A stretch of 64,000 nucleotides of DNA from Cryobacterium melibiosiphilum (GTDB lineage Bacteria; Actinomycetota; Actinomycetes; Actinomycetales; Microbacteriaceae), in assembly GCF_003602235.1 (NCBI RefSeq), contig NZ_QZVS01000088.1, forward strand, positions 27,473-91,472, in the 5' to 3' direction. Position 1 is the first letter of the stretch. Each line of letters begins with the position of its first letter. The position numbers and the translations under genes are program-made. Under the pieces are notes generated by a model that was not told the origin of the DNA, ran no database searches, and saw nothing but the letters and a program-made list of their open reading frames with translations. This document shows positions 16,417 through 25,512 of this stretch, in pieces.

Positions 16417-17106
16417 TCAGCCCGCGGGGGGATGCGAAGCGAGCGTCTCAAAGGCGAGGGTGATGTCCGTGAGGTGGTCGCGAGCGATGACCGCGGTCAA
16501 GATCCGATCAGTGAATGCGACGCCGACGCCGTACACGTTCGGGTCCGTGTCCAGGTGCATCCCGGGGAGGTCGGCACCGTCAACTCGGACGGATGTGTGC
16601 TCGATGTGCGCTGTAGTCGCGGGTGAATCGAGCTCCCCCGGGAATCCTCCGGCTGCACGCTGCTCACGGAATGTGTTCATCACGACGTAGTTGACGTGAT
16701 CGACGAGTGTGGACTCGGGGGTCTGCCATCCGTCGTTCGACGGACGGGTGGTCATGACCGCCTCCCAGAGCATCGGATAGCGTATCAGCGCGCGTTGCGC
16801 CATCAACCAGTCCGGCAGCGGCCGAATCGGCGGTGCGTCGAGCGCCGCTAGGTCCGCCGCTCCGAGATCTGCCAAATTGGCCGGATCCGCGTGGTCTCCG
16901 GGGACCTGCCAGAACGTGTACGAGAGTGACACCGTAGTGAGAAGGGCTGGCTCTCCGTTCATGGACGACTCCGTCGTGGAGACGCTTCGCAGCTCCAGAG
17001 CGGGCTGGGAAACCAACGACATCACCGGCACTCGAAATCGGGCGGTCACCTCCGCTATGGTCGGGGGCGCCGGGAAGTCCTCTGGATTGCTCTCTGAGAA
17101 GTACAT
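16417..17106 (-). CDS. Conserved hypothetical protein, ~229 aa
   Basis: Soluble protein with no recognised domain. Readable landmarks: FPAPPTIAEVTARFRVPVMS, SLSYTFWQVPGDHADPANLA, VDHVNYVVMNTFREQRAAG and NVYGVGVAFTDRILTAVIA. ATG 17106 has an AGG site eight bases upstream; GTG 17112 is an alternative. Strong codon bias supports it as real. No operon partner. Confidence 0.6.
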   Translation of the reverse strand: MYFSESNPEDFPAPPTIAEVTARFRVPVMSLVSQPALELRSVSTTESSMNGEPALLTTVSLSYTFWQVPGDHADPANLADLGAADLAALDAPPIRPLPDWLMAQRALIRYPMLWEAVMTTRPSNDGWQTPESTLVDHVNYVVMNTFREQRAAGGFPGELDSPATTAHIEHTSVRVDGADLPGMHLDTDPNVYGVGVAFTDRILTAVIARDHLTDITLAFETLASHPPAG

Positions 17107-17276
17107 GCTCACAACCTATCGACCGATCAACGCGGCAAGCAGGCGAAAACCCTCCGAACCAGCACACGAGGACGCTGTCGAGAAGTCCAGCAACTCCGTT
17201 GCGCGGGCGTGAGGGTTCGGCGCGCTGGACAGACAGTCAGGCGTGGCGGGTGCAACCCCAGCAGAGGTCTGACATC

Positions 17277-18137
17277 TCAGCGCACGCGCCGGGCGGAGAA
17301 CTGCATGCGCGGATCCGCGTAGGAGTTTTGCGCCTGCACGAGCTGCAGTTCTCGCTCACCCGATTTGTAGGTCAGTTCGATGAGGTCGAACACGCTGGAC
17401 GCGGTCCGTTCCAGCGCCACAGCGGCGTCACCCGTCGCGCGGTAGTGCGCCGAGAAGAGCGCCGCGGTGACATCACCCGATCCGTTCGCCTTGAAAGGAA
17501 GATGGGGAGTCTGCACGATCCAGGCGCCCGCAGCATCCACTGCGAGCATCTCGATGGTGCCGGGCTCGCGGTCGGGGCGTTCCACACTCGTCACGAGCAC
17601 GGTGGACGGTCCCATCATTCGGGCGAGGTCGACGGAATCGAGTGTTGGCTGCATCGTCGATGGCTCGGTTCCGGTGAGGAATCCCAACTCGAACTGGTTC
17701 GGAGTGATGATGTCGGCCACGGGGACGACGCGATCCCGAAGTAGCACGGGGATCTCGGGCGCCACGAAGCATCCCGACTTCGCGTTACCCATCACGGGGT
17801 CGCACGCGTAGATGGCCGAGGGGTTCGCCGCCTTCACTCGCTTGACCGCATCCACGATGACGTCGCCGATGCCGGTGCCGCCCTGGTATCCCGAGAGCAC
17901 GACGTCGATCTGGGGGAGCACCCCGCGTTCTTCGATACCGAGGATGACCTCGTGCACATCCTCGGGTGCAATGAGGGATCCGCGCCAGGCTCCGTACCCC
18001 GTGTGGTTGGAGAAGTGCACGGTGTTGACCGGCAGTACCTCGACCCCAATGCGCTGGAGGGGGAACACCGCGGCCGAGTTGCCAACGTGGCCGTAAGCGA
18101 CGGCCGACTGAATCGAGAGAATCTTCACGACGTCCAT
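17277..18137 (-). CDS. pdxY: Pyridoxal kinase
   Basis: 286-residue ribokinase-fold enzyme phosphorylating pyridoxal to PLP in the B6 salvage pathway. Visible: SIQSAVAYGHVGN (substrate loop), FSNHTGYGAWRG, LSGYQGGTGIGD, CDPVMGN, ITPNQFELGFLTG and the catalytic/anion-hole motif ANGSGDVTAALF near residue 220. Length is as expected for PdxY. ATG 18137 has GGGAGGAAG directly upstream. It is divergent from the sugar-type operon starting at 18430; whether they share control is unknown. Confidence 0.92.
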   Translation of the reverse strand: MDVVKILSIQSAVAYGHVGNSAAVFPLQRIGVEVLPVNTVHFSNHTGYGAWRGSLIAPEDVHEVILGIEERGVLPQIDVVLSGYQGGTGIGDVIVDAVKRVKAANPSAIYACDPVMGNAKSGCFVAPEIPVLLRDRVVPVADIITPNQFELGFLTGTEPSTMQPTLDSVDLARMMGPSTVLVTSVERPDREPGTIEMLAVDAAGAWIVQTPHLPFKANGSGDVTAALFSAHYRATGDAAVALERTASSVFDLIELTYKSGERELQLVQAQNSYADPRMQFSARRVR

Positions 18138-18360
18138 CTTCCTCCCTTCGATCCGACCGGCTTGCAGTGGGGTGGCATGGCGGCAGTCCAGTGGACCGCC
18201 GATGCTGCGGGAATGTTGATTCCGAACTGCGACATCCCGCCTGAGACCTCTCGGAGAGTCGACGCATGAGCTCGCACAGGTCAGAGACGTGCGCGCAGGA
18301 CGGGCGCGGCCTTCGTCGAAGTCCGGAATTTACGCTGCGTTCACCACTTCTGGCCCTTCC

Positions 18361-18386
18361 GTCCATTTTGATTCAACATTATGGAC
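18361..18386. promoter_or_regulatory. Inverted repeat before sugar-type operon
   Basis: GTCCAT-N14-ATGGAC, perfect six-base arms, lies 44 bp before the HAD gene start. It is a reasonable operator for the RpiR regulator at the end of the operon. CATTAT at 18377-18382 overlaps it and could be the -10. Confidence 0.4.
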
Positions 18387-18429
18387 GAAGCGCCCAGACT
18401 GCCGATCACCTGGGTCAGAGAGCAGAACA

Positions 18430-19107
18430 GTGCAACGCCCGATTCTCATTTTCGACTTCGACGGCACCGTTGCCCTCGGCGACGGCCCCGTTTTGGCCTA
18501 CGCCTCCATGGTGGCCGCCGCTGCCGGCCTCGGCGATCACCTACGTCGCGACACGGAACGGATGCTGGCGGCTGGAATCCATCTCAGCGCCACCGACGCC
18601 TACGACCTGGTGCGCATGCTCGCGGTGGGCTGTGGTGTCGAGCGGGCCGACCTCGACGAAGGCTACCGCCGCAGCCGCGACCTGCTTGCCACACCGACCG
18701 CACCCGTCGTCGCGCCCGACGGGCTCGCTGACTTTCTCGAAAACACCGGCGCCGAGCGGATGCTCGTCACCAACTCACCCACCACCCGGCTCGAGCAGGC
18801 ACTGGTCTCGTTGGGGCTGGCCACCAGTTTCGACCGCATTGTCACCTCGGCTGGCAAACCCAGCGGCCTCGAACACCTGCTCGACGAGTTGCTGCAAGAC
18901 GGGCCACGCAACATTCTGTGCATCGGCGACATCTGGCGCAACGATCTTGCCCCGGCCCACGCGCGAGGGCTGATAACCGCGCACGTCGGAATCTGGGGCA
19001 CCGGAGATGAACCGGCCACCTACCGCGCCGCTGGAATCACCGCGCTTCTGCCCGACCTACGCGAGTGGGTGCGCACCATGACCATCAGCGAACCGGCCCG
19101 GCAATGA
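18430..19107 (+). CDS. HAD-superfamily phosphatase
   Basis: 225-residue haloacid dehalogenase hydrolase. Motif I FDFDGTVALGD places the nucleophile at D9 and acid at D11, motif II is LVTNSPTT, motif III lysine lies in SAGKPSG, and motif IV is CIGDIWRNDLAPA. A helical cap is inserted after motif I (subclass I). GTG 18430 is the only start that keeps the fold without junk upstream. Its stop overlaps the next ATG (ATGA), so it heads the transporter operon and likely dephosphorylates the imported or processed sugar phosphate. Confidence 0.8.
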   Translation: MQRPILIFDFDGTVALGDGPVLAYASMVAAAAGLGDHLRRDTERMLAAGIHLSATDAYDLVRMLAVGCGVERADLDEGYRRSRDLLATPTAPVVAPDGLADFLENTGAERMLVTNSPTTRLEQALVSLGLATSFDRIVTSAGKPSGLEHLLDELLQDGPRNILCIGDIWRNDLAPAHARGLITAHVGIWGTGDEPATYRAAGITALLPDLREWVRTMTISEPARQ

Positions 19108-20009
19108 CCGTCGTGACTGTCTCCCGTCGCCGTCGTCCGTTCGCCTCGCGGTGGGCCTACGCCTTCATCGCCCCGGCGGTCGTGGTATTCGCCGTCTTCA
19201 CCATCGTGCCGACCTTGGCCACGCTCGGGATCTCCCTGTTCGAGTGGAACTGGCTGAATATCGGCCAGTCCACGCTGATCGGCCTCGACAACTACACCGC
19301 GATGGTCAGCGGGGCCATGCTCCCGTCTTTCTGGAGCACCCTCGCCGTCACCGCGAGTTTCGTGGTCAGCATGGTTGTAATCGTCACCGCGCTCGGGCTT
19401 GCCATCGCCGTGCTGCTGCGCCGGCCCACCCGGCTATCGATGTTTGGCCGGTCAGCGATTTTTCTCGCTTTCGTCACACCCCAGGTTGCCACCTCCATCT
19501 CCTGGATTTGGATGTATAACGATCGATTCGGTGTGATCAACGCCGTACTCGAGCGGCTCGCGTTGCCGCGCGTGAACTGGCTGGGTGACCCCGACACGGC
19601 GTTGCTCGCGATCCTCATCTACTCCCTGTGGCACGCCACCGGCTTCTCGATGATGATTTTCATCGGTGGGCTAGCCAGTGTCTCCCAGGAGCTCGGTGAG
19701 GCGGCCCGGATAGATGGCTGCAGCCACTGGCAGGAATTCTGGTACATCACCCTGCCCGAATTGCGGCCCTTCGTCGTCTTCGCGGTCATCATCGCCACGA
19801 TCAACGCCCTGCAGGCCTTCACCCAGTTCTTCGTGATGACGGGCGGCGGGCCGGGATACTCGACCGCCACCCTGGGCTTTCAGGTCTACCAACAGGCGTT
19901 CGTGTCGCGTAACGCCGGGTACGCCGCCGCTCTGGCTGTCGTGCTGTTCGCCATCACAGCGGTCATGGCCTACGCCCAGCAGCGCGTGAACCGCCGCCTC
20001 GATCCCTGA
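19104..20009 (+). CDS. CUT1 sugar ABC transporter permease 1
   Basis: 301-residue MalF/UgpA-type permease with six helices; the first helix is preceded by an arginine-rich N-terminus. The EAA loop reads EAARIDGCSHWQEFWYITLP (about residues 200-220), the docking site for the ATPase. Translation is coupled to the HAD gene by ATGA overlap. Family members import oligosaccharides, glycerol phosphate and similar solutes. Confidence 0.9.
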   Translation: MTVVTVSRRRRPFASRWAYAFIAPAVVVFAVFTIVPTLATLGISLFEWNWLNIGQSTLIGLDNYTAMVSGAMLPSFWSTLAVTASFVVSMVVIVTALGLAIAVLLRRPTRLSMFGRSAIFLAFVTPQVATSISWIWMYNDRFGVINAVLERLALPRVNWLGDPDTALLAILIYSLWHATGFSMMIFIGGLASVSQELGEAARIDGCSHWQEFWYITLPELRPFVVFAVIIATINALQAFTQFFVMTGGGPGYSTATLGFQVYQQAFVSRNAGYAAALAVVLFAITAVMAYAQQRVNRRLDP

Positions 20010-20076
20010 CGCGCCCATCTTTCCCCGCACTCTTTCCGTGTCTGTTCGTTCCCACTCTCAACCTCAGGAGTCCGCA

Positions 20077-21432
20077 ATGTCTCGATGCACGTCTCACAGC
20101 ACCACGTCGCACAACGTCACGACCAACAGCTCCACGACCAACAGCTCCACATCCGCCTTCGGCTCACGACGGCGCACCCTGGGCGTCGCCGGCGCCGGAG
20201 TGGTGCTTGCCATCGCGCTCAGCGGATGCAGCACCCCCGACGCCGACGCCGGTTCGGCTTCGGGCGACGTCACGGTCACCTTCATGGAAGCCATGTCGTC
20301 GGGGGCGCTCAAGCCCTCGCTCGAGGCGGCCACCGCGCGGTTCGAAGCCGACAATCCCGGCATCACCGTCGAGCTCATCGAGCAGCCGGATTACGGGACC
20401 CTGTTCACCAAGATCGAGTCCTCGGTCGCCGCCGGCGCCGCGCCGACGATCGCCCAGGTCAACGCCGCGTGGGCCGTGACGCTCGCCGACAGCGACGTCA
20501 TCCTGCCGCTGGATGATCGCGTCGCCGGGTCGGCTACGTACGACTCGTTTTACGATGGAATCAAGAACGACATGACCCTGGTCGACGGCCAGAACTGGAT
20601 GTGGCCCTTCAACAAGTCGCTCTACGTGCAGTATTTCAACTCAAACCTGGTTGCCGACGCTCCGAGCACGTGGACGGAGTTCGCGACGACCGCGCGCGAC
20701 GTGTCGACCGACGGTGTCGTGGCCGTCTCGACGGATCCGGGCGGAGCCTCGGGCATCGGCCAGGGCAGCGAGCTGGTCGGCATGATCGCCGAGTCCAACG
20801 GCGGATCGATGTTCGATGACGAGGGTGTGCCGACCTTCACCGACCCTGAGGTGATCAGCGCGCTGGAATACCTGGTGGGGCTGCAGGCAGACGGCGCACT
20901 GGCCGCGGGCACCAATTATCCCGGCCAGCAGGCGCTCGGTGCCGAGAAGGGTGCGTTCGACCTGAGCACGGTGGCGTCTTACCAGTACAACCTGGCCGCG
21001 GTGGATGGCAAGTTCGAGATGGGCGTCGCGACGTTGCCGGAGGGCACAGAGGGCGCCTCAAACGCGCTGTCGGGAACCAACATCGCGATGTTCGCCGACG
21101 CGACCGACGCCGAGCAGGATGCCGCCTGGCAGTACATGGAGTTTCTCGCCTCGTCCGCCGAAACGGCCGAGTGGGCGGCCGCGACCGGTTACCTGCCCGT
21201 CACCCCCGACGCCATCGACGAGCCCGTCTACGCCGACTACATCGCGAGCAACCCGTGGGTGAGCGACGTGATCGCTCAGCTCGACATCGCCGTGCGCCCG
21301 ACCCCGCGCCCGTGGACCACGGACAGCCTGTCGATCTTCGCCGCGATGGTCTCCGAAGCGCTCGCGGGCGCATCCACGCCCGCTGACGCACTCGAACGCG
21401 CACAGGACGCCGCTCTCGCCCTGGTCAAGTGA
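20077..21432 (+). CDS. Sugar ABC transporter binding lipoprotein
   Basis: 451-residue extracellular solute-binding protein, family 1. A basic, threonine/serine-rich N-terminus precedes the hydrophobic core LGVAGAGVVLAIALSGC with lipobox LSGC, so it is lipid-anchored outside the membrane. The periplasmic-binding fold follows (VTVTFMEAMSSGALKPSLEA, then WNKSLY-like QNWMWPFNKSLYVQYFNS). ATG 20077 has CAGGAG six bases upstream. The ligand is probably a sugar or sugar phosphate but not deducible. Confidence 0.88.
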   Translation: MSRCTSHSTTSHNVTTNSSTTNSSTSAFGSRRRTLGVAGAGVVLAIALSGCSTPDADAGSASGDVTVTFMEAMSSGALKPSLEAATARFEADNPGITVELIEQPDYGTLFTKIESSVAAGAAPTIAQVNAAWAVTLADSDVILPLDDRVAGSATYDSFYDGIKNDMTLVDGQNWMWPFNKSLYVQYFNSNLVADAPSTWTEFATTARDVSTDGVVAVSTDPGGASGIGQGSELVGMIAESNGGSMFDDEGVPTFTDPEVISALEYLVGLQADGALAAGTNYPGQQALGAEKGAFDLSTVASYQYNLAAVDGKFEMGVATLPEGTEGASNALSGTNIAMFADATDAEQDAAWQYMEFLASSAETAEWAAATGYLPVTPDAIDEPVYADYIASNPWVSDVIAQLDIAVRPTPRPWTTDSLSIFAAMVSEALAGASTPADALERAQDAALALVK

Positions 21433-22349
21433 CCGCCCTTACCGAGCAGCGGGCGCGGCCACGCGACTCAGCGCTCGATGAGCCCGCGCTCGCACCCGTC
21501 GCCGCCTTGCCCCGCGCGGGGCGGCACCGGCGGCGAGTTGCGCGCCTGACGCATGCGGTCGTCGTCACGGCTCTTGCGCTGCTGTTCCTGTTCCCGCTCC
21601 TGTGGGTGCTGAACACCAGCCTGGCCAACGATGGCGACGTCTACCAGGTTCCGCCGTCCTTTCTTCCCTCCTGGAATTGGGCGAACTACCAGCGGGCCTG
21701 GGAGGCGGCGCCGTGGCTGCGGTATTTCGGCAACACGATGCTGATCGCAGGTTCCGTCGCCAGCCTGTGTATGTTCACGTCGCTGCTGGCCGGATTCAGC
21801 TTTGCGCTCATGCGGTTTCGCGGCCGTAACGCCGCGTTCGCTCTCGTGATGGGGGTGTTGATGATTCCCCACACCGTGCTGCTCATTCCCAACTTTCTCG
21901 TGGCCAGCACGCTCGGCCTTCTGGACACCTATCTAATTCAAATTTTGCCCTTCGCGGCGACGGCCTTCGGAATCTTTCTCATTCGGCAGGCGTTCACCAA
22001 GGTCTCGCCGGAGATCTTCGAGGCCGCCGAGATGGACGGCGCCGGCCCGCTGCGGATGCTGTTCTCCATCGGTGCGCCGCTCGTGGTGCCGAGCCTCGCG
22101 CTGGTCGGGCTGACCTCGTTCCTGGGGTCGTGGAACGCGTTGATCTGGCCATACATCTTCACGACGTCGGACGCGGTGCGCCCGATCGAGGTGGGACTGC
22201 AACTCTTCTACGGCACCGAGGGAACCGACTGGACCGGCCTGAGCGCCGCCGTGGTCTTCACCACGATTCCGCTCATCGTGCTCTACCTCTTCGCCCAGCG
22301 CTTCTTCATCGGCGACAAATGGGGCCTGCAGGGCGCCGTGCGCGGCTGA
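21429..22349 (+). CDS. CUT1 sugar ABC transporter permease 2
   Basis: 306-residue MalG/UgpE-type permease. Six helices follow a 35-residue cytoplasmic tail. The EAA loop is EAAEMDGAGPLRMLFSIGAP. GTG 21429 overlaps the binding-protein stop (GTGA). Together with 19104-20009 it forms the channel. No ATPase gene lies in the cluster, so a shared MsmK/UgpC-type ATPase elsewhere must energise it. Confidence 0.9.
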   Translation: MTALTEQRARPRDSALDEPALAPVAALPRAGRHRRRVARLTHAVVVTALALLFLFPLLWVLNTSLANDGDVYQVPPSFLPSWNWANYQRAWEAAPWLRYFGNTMLIAGSVASLCMFTSLLAGFSFALMRFRGRNAAFALVMGVLMIPHTVLLIPNFLVASTLGLLDTYLIQILPFAATAFGIFLIRQAFTKVSPEIFEAAEMDGAGPLRMLFSIGAPLVVPSLALVGLTSFLGSWNALIWPYIFTTSDAVRPIEVGLQLFYGTEGTDWTGLSAAVVFTTIPLIVLYLFAQRFFIGDKWGLQGAVRG

Positions 22350-22415
22350 CGCCGGGCGCTTCGCCCGGAACGCCCCGGAACACTCCGATCATCTCTCAAC
22401 CAAAGGACGAACGAC

Positions 22416-23789
22416 ATGAACACGACAACTACCGCAACCGAAACGCGGGTGCAGATTCTGGGTGGCATCGAGGTGATCGGCGGCAGCGTCGTACTCGTCT
22501 CCACCCCGAACGCCCGGGTGATTCTCGATTTCGGAATGCGCGACCTCAATACCGGCCTGCTCCAGACCCCCGGCGGCCCGCGCCGCGGCCACGAGCTGGT
22601 CGACCTGCTGCGGGCCGCCGAGCTGCCCGTCTCGCCGGGACTCTACGACCCGGCGCAGCTCGCCTCGGATCCGCAGCTGGCGGCCTCCACCCGCGCAAAC
22701 CGCGATGCGCGACCCACAGCCGTGTTCCTCTCGCACGCCCACATCGATCACGAGGGGGCTCTCGGATTTCTCGACCCGAGCCTGCCGCTGTACGCGTCTG
22801 AGGAGACAACGGTGATGCTCAACGCCCTGCGCGACACCGGTGAGTACCGCCCGGGACACCCCCTGGCGCCGATCGCGGTCGACACCGGAGAGACGATTCG
22901 GGTGGGCGACCTCACGGTCGAGCTGATCCCCGTCGACCACGACATCCCCGGCGCGTGCGGGGTGCTGGTTACAGCACCTGACGGTAGCGTGGTCTACACG
23001 GGGGATCTCAATTTTCATCGCGATGGCGGGATGCGCTCGCACGCTTTCGCCGAACGCATCCGCGGTGTGGATTTGCTCGTCACCGAAACGACGATGCTTT
23101 CGTTCGATCACCCCCCGATCACTACGCGCAGCGAGGCAGAGATCGAGGAAATTCTGGCCGCAGAGCTGACCGGCGTGCCCGGCCTGGTGCTCATGTCGGC
23201 CTACCCCCGCGACGCGGAGCGTGCCCAGCGGCTGATTGCGCTCGCCCGAACCCACGGGCGCGAACTCGTGTGGCCGAGCCGGGACGCCGCTCTCCTGGCG
23301 GCGATGGGAGTGTCGGACGTCACCAGCTGGGCATCGGAGCGCGCCGAGTCCGATTCACGCCCGCTCGCTGCGGGAATCAACCGAGTGACCGTCGCAGCGG
23401 TGGCGGCTGAGCCCGGCCACTATCTCGTGCAGCCCGACGGGCATGATGCACCGGCCTTGGCGGACCTGCCGATCGTTTCCGGTAGTACCGTCTGGGTGCA
23501 CTCGCAGGGCGAGCCGCTCGGACCGTTCATGCCCGACTGGGAAGTCTTTCAGCTCTGGTTGCAGAAGTTGGGTATTGCGGTAATCGAGGCCGGATCCACC
23601 GGTCATGCGCTCGGTCATGACCTGTTGGCCTTCGTCGAGCATGTCGCCCCCGGCTGTGTGCTTCCCATCCACGGGAAGCGGCCCGAGGCGCTCACCGTCT
23701 CCATGCCTCGGGTGCTTCCTCGCTACGGTGACGTGTACTTGCTCGATGGGACCGTCGTGGGGCACGAACTCGTTTCGGTGGCGTCCTGA
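22416..23789 (+). CDS. RNase-J-like metallo-beta-lactamase-fold hydrolase
   Basis: 457-residue MBL-fold protein. GGIEVIGGSVVLVSTPNARV at the N-terminus is the strand of RNase J/CPSF relatives; SHAHIDH (residues 106-112) gives the zinc-binding HxHxDH; GDLNFHRDGG supplies the bridging aspartate; and LPIHGKRPEAL near the end resembles the RNase J motif C (PxHG). A beta-CASP-like insertion separates them. RNase J acts on RNA, but this protein sits inside a sugar uptake operon, so a phosphodiesterase or lactonase acting on the imported compound is as likely. ATG 22416 follows an AAAGGACGAACG leader. Confidence 0.75.
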   Translation: MNTTTTATETRVQILGGIEVIGGSVVLVSTPNARVILDFGMRDLNTGLLQTPGGPRRGHELVDLLRAAELPVSPGLYDPAQLASDPQLAASTRANRDARPTAVFLSHAHIDHEGALGFLDPSLPLYASEETTVMLNALRDTGEYRPGHPLAPIAVDTGETIRVGDLTVELIPVDHDIPGACGVLVTAPDGSVVYTGDLNFHRDGGMRSHAFAERIRGVDLLVTETTMLSFDHPPITTRSEAEIEEILAAELTGVPGLVLMSAYPRDAERAQRLIALARTHGRELVWPSRDAALLAAMGVSDVTSWASERAESDSRPLAAGINRVTVAAVAAEPGHYLVQPDGHDAPALADLPIVSGSTVWVHSQGEPLGPFMPDWEVFQLWLQKLGIAVIEAGSTGHALGHDLLAFVEHVAPGCVLPIHGKRPEALTVSMPRVLPRYGDVYLLDGTVVGHELVSVAS

Positions 23790-23881
23790 GGTGACGGCAG
23801 CGGTCGCTCACACTTTGCCACGCGGTACCGTAGGAAAATGGCCTGCATCAGGCGACCGCCCATCAGTCAAGGAGCACGCTC

Positions 23882-24745
23882 GTGATCGCTGAACCTCCGG
23901 TCGGCTCGGGTGCGCCCATCACGGTGCGAGTCGCCGCCGTACGCAACACCCTGCAGCCCACCGAACGTCGGGTGGCTGACCTCATCGTCTCCGAGCCGGA
24001 ACTCGTAGTGGAACTAACCGCCCAGCAGGTGGCGGATCGAGTCGGCGTTGCCCGATCGTCCGTGGTGCGGGCAAGCCAATCCCTGGGCTACCGCGGGTAC
24101 CCACAGCTCAGGATGGCGCTCGCTGGCGAGCTGGGCGCCCACGATTCGTTCGACCACGGTGAGGGGGCCATCGGCCGGCTGCGCACAGTGATGGACAGAA
24201 CCGCGCGGGCCCTGAACAATTCCACCAGCCTTCTCGATGTTGATGAGCTCGAGGGCGCAATCGATTTGATCGCGCGGGCGCGACGGGTCTTCGTCGTAGC
24301 CAACGGGCTGTCCGCCTCGGTGGCCAGCAATCTTGCGACGCGTCTGACGTCGATCGGACGATCGGCCGAGATCGTGCCCGACGCGGTGTCGCAGCAAATT
24401 GCGGCGCGGCAGCTGACACCCGACGACGTATGCGTGGTGGTGAGCGGCACGGGCACGAACGAGTTCAGCCTGCGCACCGCCGCGGCCGCGGTGAGCGCTG
24501 GGGCGAATGTGATCGCGATCACGTCATTCCAAAAGTCTGACCTCACGGGCCTGGCCCACCGGGTGCTGGTCGTCGCCCCGGCAAGCTTTCGGGATGAACT
24601 GGAACACTACTCACGGGTCGCGCAAGCCGCCTTCGTCGAGGCGCTCGTGGACTTGGTCGCGGAGGTCTTCGCCGACCGGGCACAGCACGCTCGCGGTCTG
24701 GTGCTGGAAATTCTCTCCGACAACCTCGGCGACACCATCTCGTAG
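23882..24745 (+). CDS. RpiR-family sugar-responsive regulator
   Basis: 287 residues. An N-terminal HTH_6 domain (TERRVADLIVSEPELVVELT, then VADRVGVARSSVVRASQSLG) is followed by a SIS sugar-phosphate isomerase-like domain (about 125-260; VFVVANGLSASVASNLATRL and VVVSGTGTNEFS). RpiR proteins sense phosphorylated sugars. GTG 23882 has AAGGAG about seven bases upstream. It is last in the HAD-ABC-MBL cluster and the obvious regulator of it. Confidence 0.9.
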   Translation: MIAEPPVGSGAPITVRVAAVRNTLQPTERRVADLIVSEPELVVELTAQQVADRVGVARSSVVRASQSLGYRGYPQLRMALAGELGAHDSFDHGEGAIGRLRTVMDRTARALNNSTSLLDVDELEGAIDLIARARRVFVVANGLSASVASNLATRLTSIGRSAEIVPDAVSQQIAARQLTPDDVCVVVSGTGTNEFSLRTAAAAVSAGANVIAITSFQKSDLTGLAHRVLVVAPASFRDELEHYSRVAQAAFVEALVDLVAEVFADRAQHARGLVLEILSDNLGDTIS

Positions 24746-25512
24746 TTGGGCGCCGTCCGGCCGGCCGTGAATGGCCCGAGTACTAGAGGCCGAAACGACG
24801 GGGCCCCGCTCAGACCGCTGCAGGGCGATAGTCTCGCCCTGTATTGAGCTATCGGGGGCGAGAACTGCATGGAGTTGATCAAAAGGGCTAACGGGCGACC
24901 TGCGAGATCTCGGTGCTGAAAACGGCGTGCGTATCGAAAGCGGCAGCTTCGGGCTCCGGAGGCCGCGATTGAAGCATTCCTCGACCACCTGGACAAAAAT
25001 ACTCGTCTAGATTCTCGTGACCCGGCAACGCATGAGGAGTTGCTTCGTGACCACCGAGGTGCTGTTCGCTCCGCGAGGCCCTGTGCGGCGAGTACGGTTC
25101 CCGGAGTCACGCCCAAGGACATCACGAACGTCGATTGCGCTCTACGGTGGGGCATCCGTCACGTCTGCTCAACGGGCCTGACAAATCAAGGTAACTACGC
25201 GAAGGGCATTAACCCTGGGCTGGCAATTGCGCCTGCAGGGACAGTCAGTGCGACCGCGATCGACTTGTGCAACTGACCAAGTGAACAACGCCGTGACCGG
25301 CAGCGGCAGCGGCGGTCAGGCGGTGAGTGCGGTTGTCACGCCACGGCCGGCGTCCCGCCATTCGGGAAGCCGCCGTTTAGCCGCCCAGCCTCCAGGCCGG
25401 ACTCGCCAGTCGAGCGACGGGTGGGTTCGGGAAGCGTTCACTCGGCGTTTACGAGTTCGTGACCCAAACATCGATAATGAAATTGTGACCGACAGCAACG
25501 AGGCTCCCGACA
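24746..25512. other. 767-bp gap with degraded coding traces
   Basis: No convincing gene. A plus-strand frame open from 24920 to 25276 begins with a coding-like piece (RKRQLRAPEAAIEAFLDHLD then PATHEELLRDHRG), reminiscent of the tail of an excisionase-like or antitoxin protein, then loses protein character. The remainder to the chrA start shows nothing recognisable. Confidence 0.35.
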
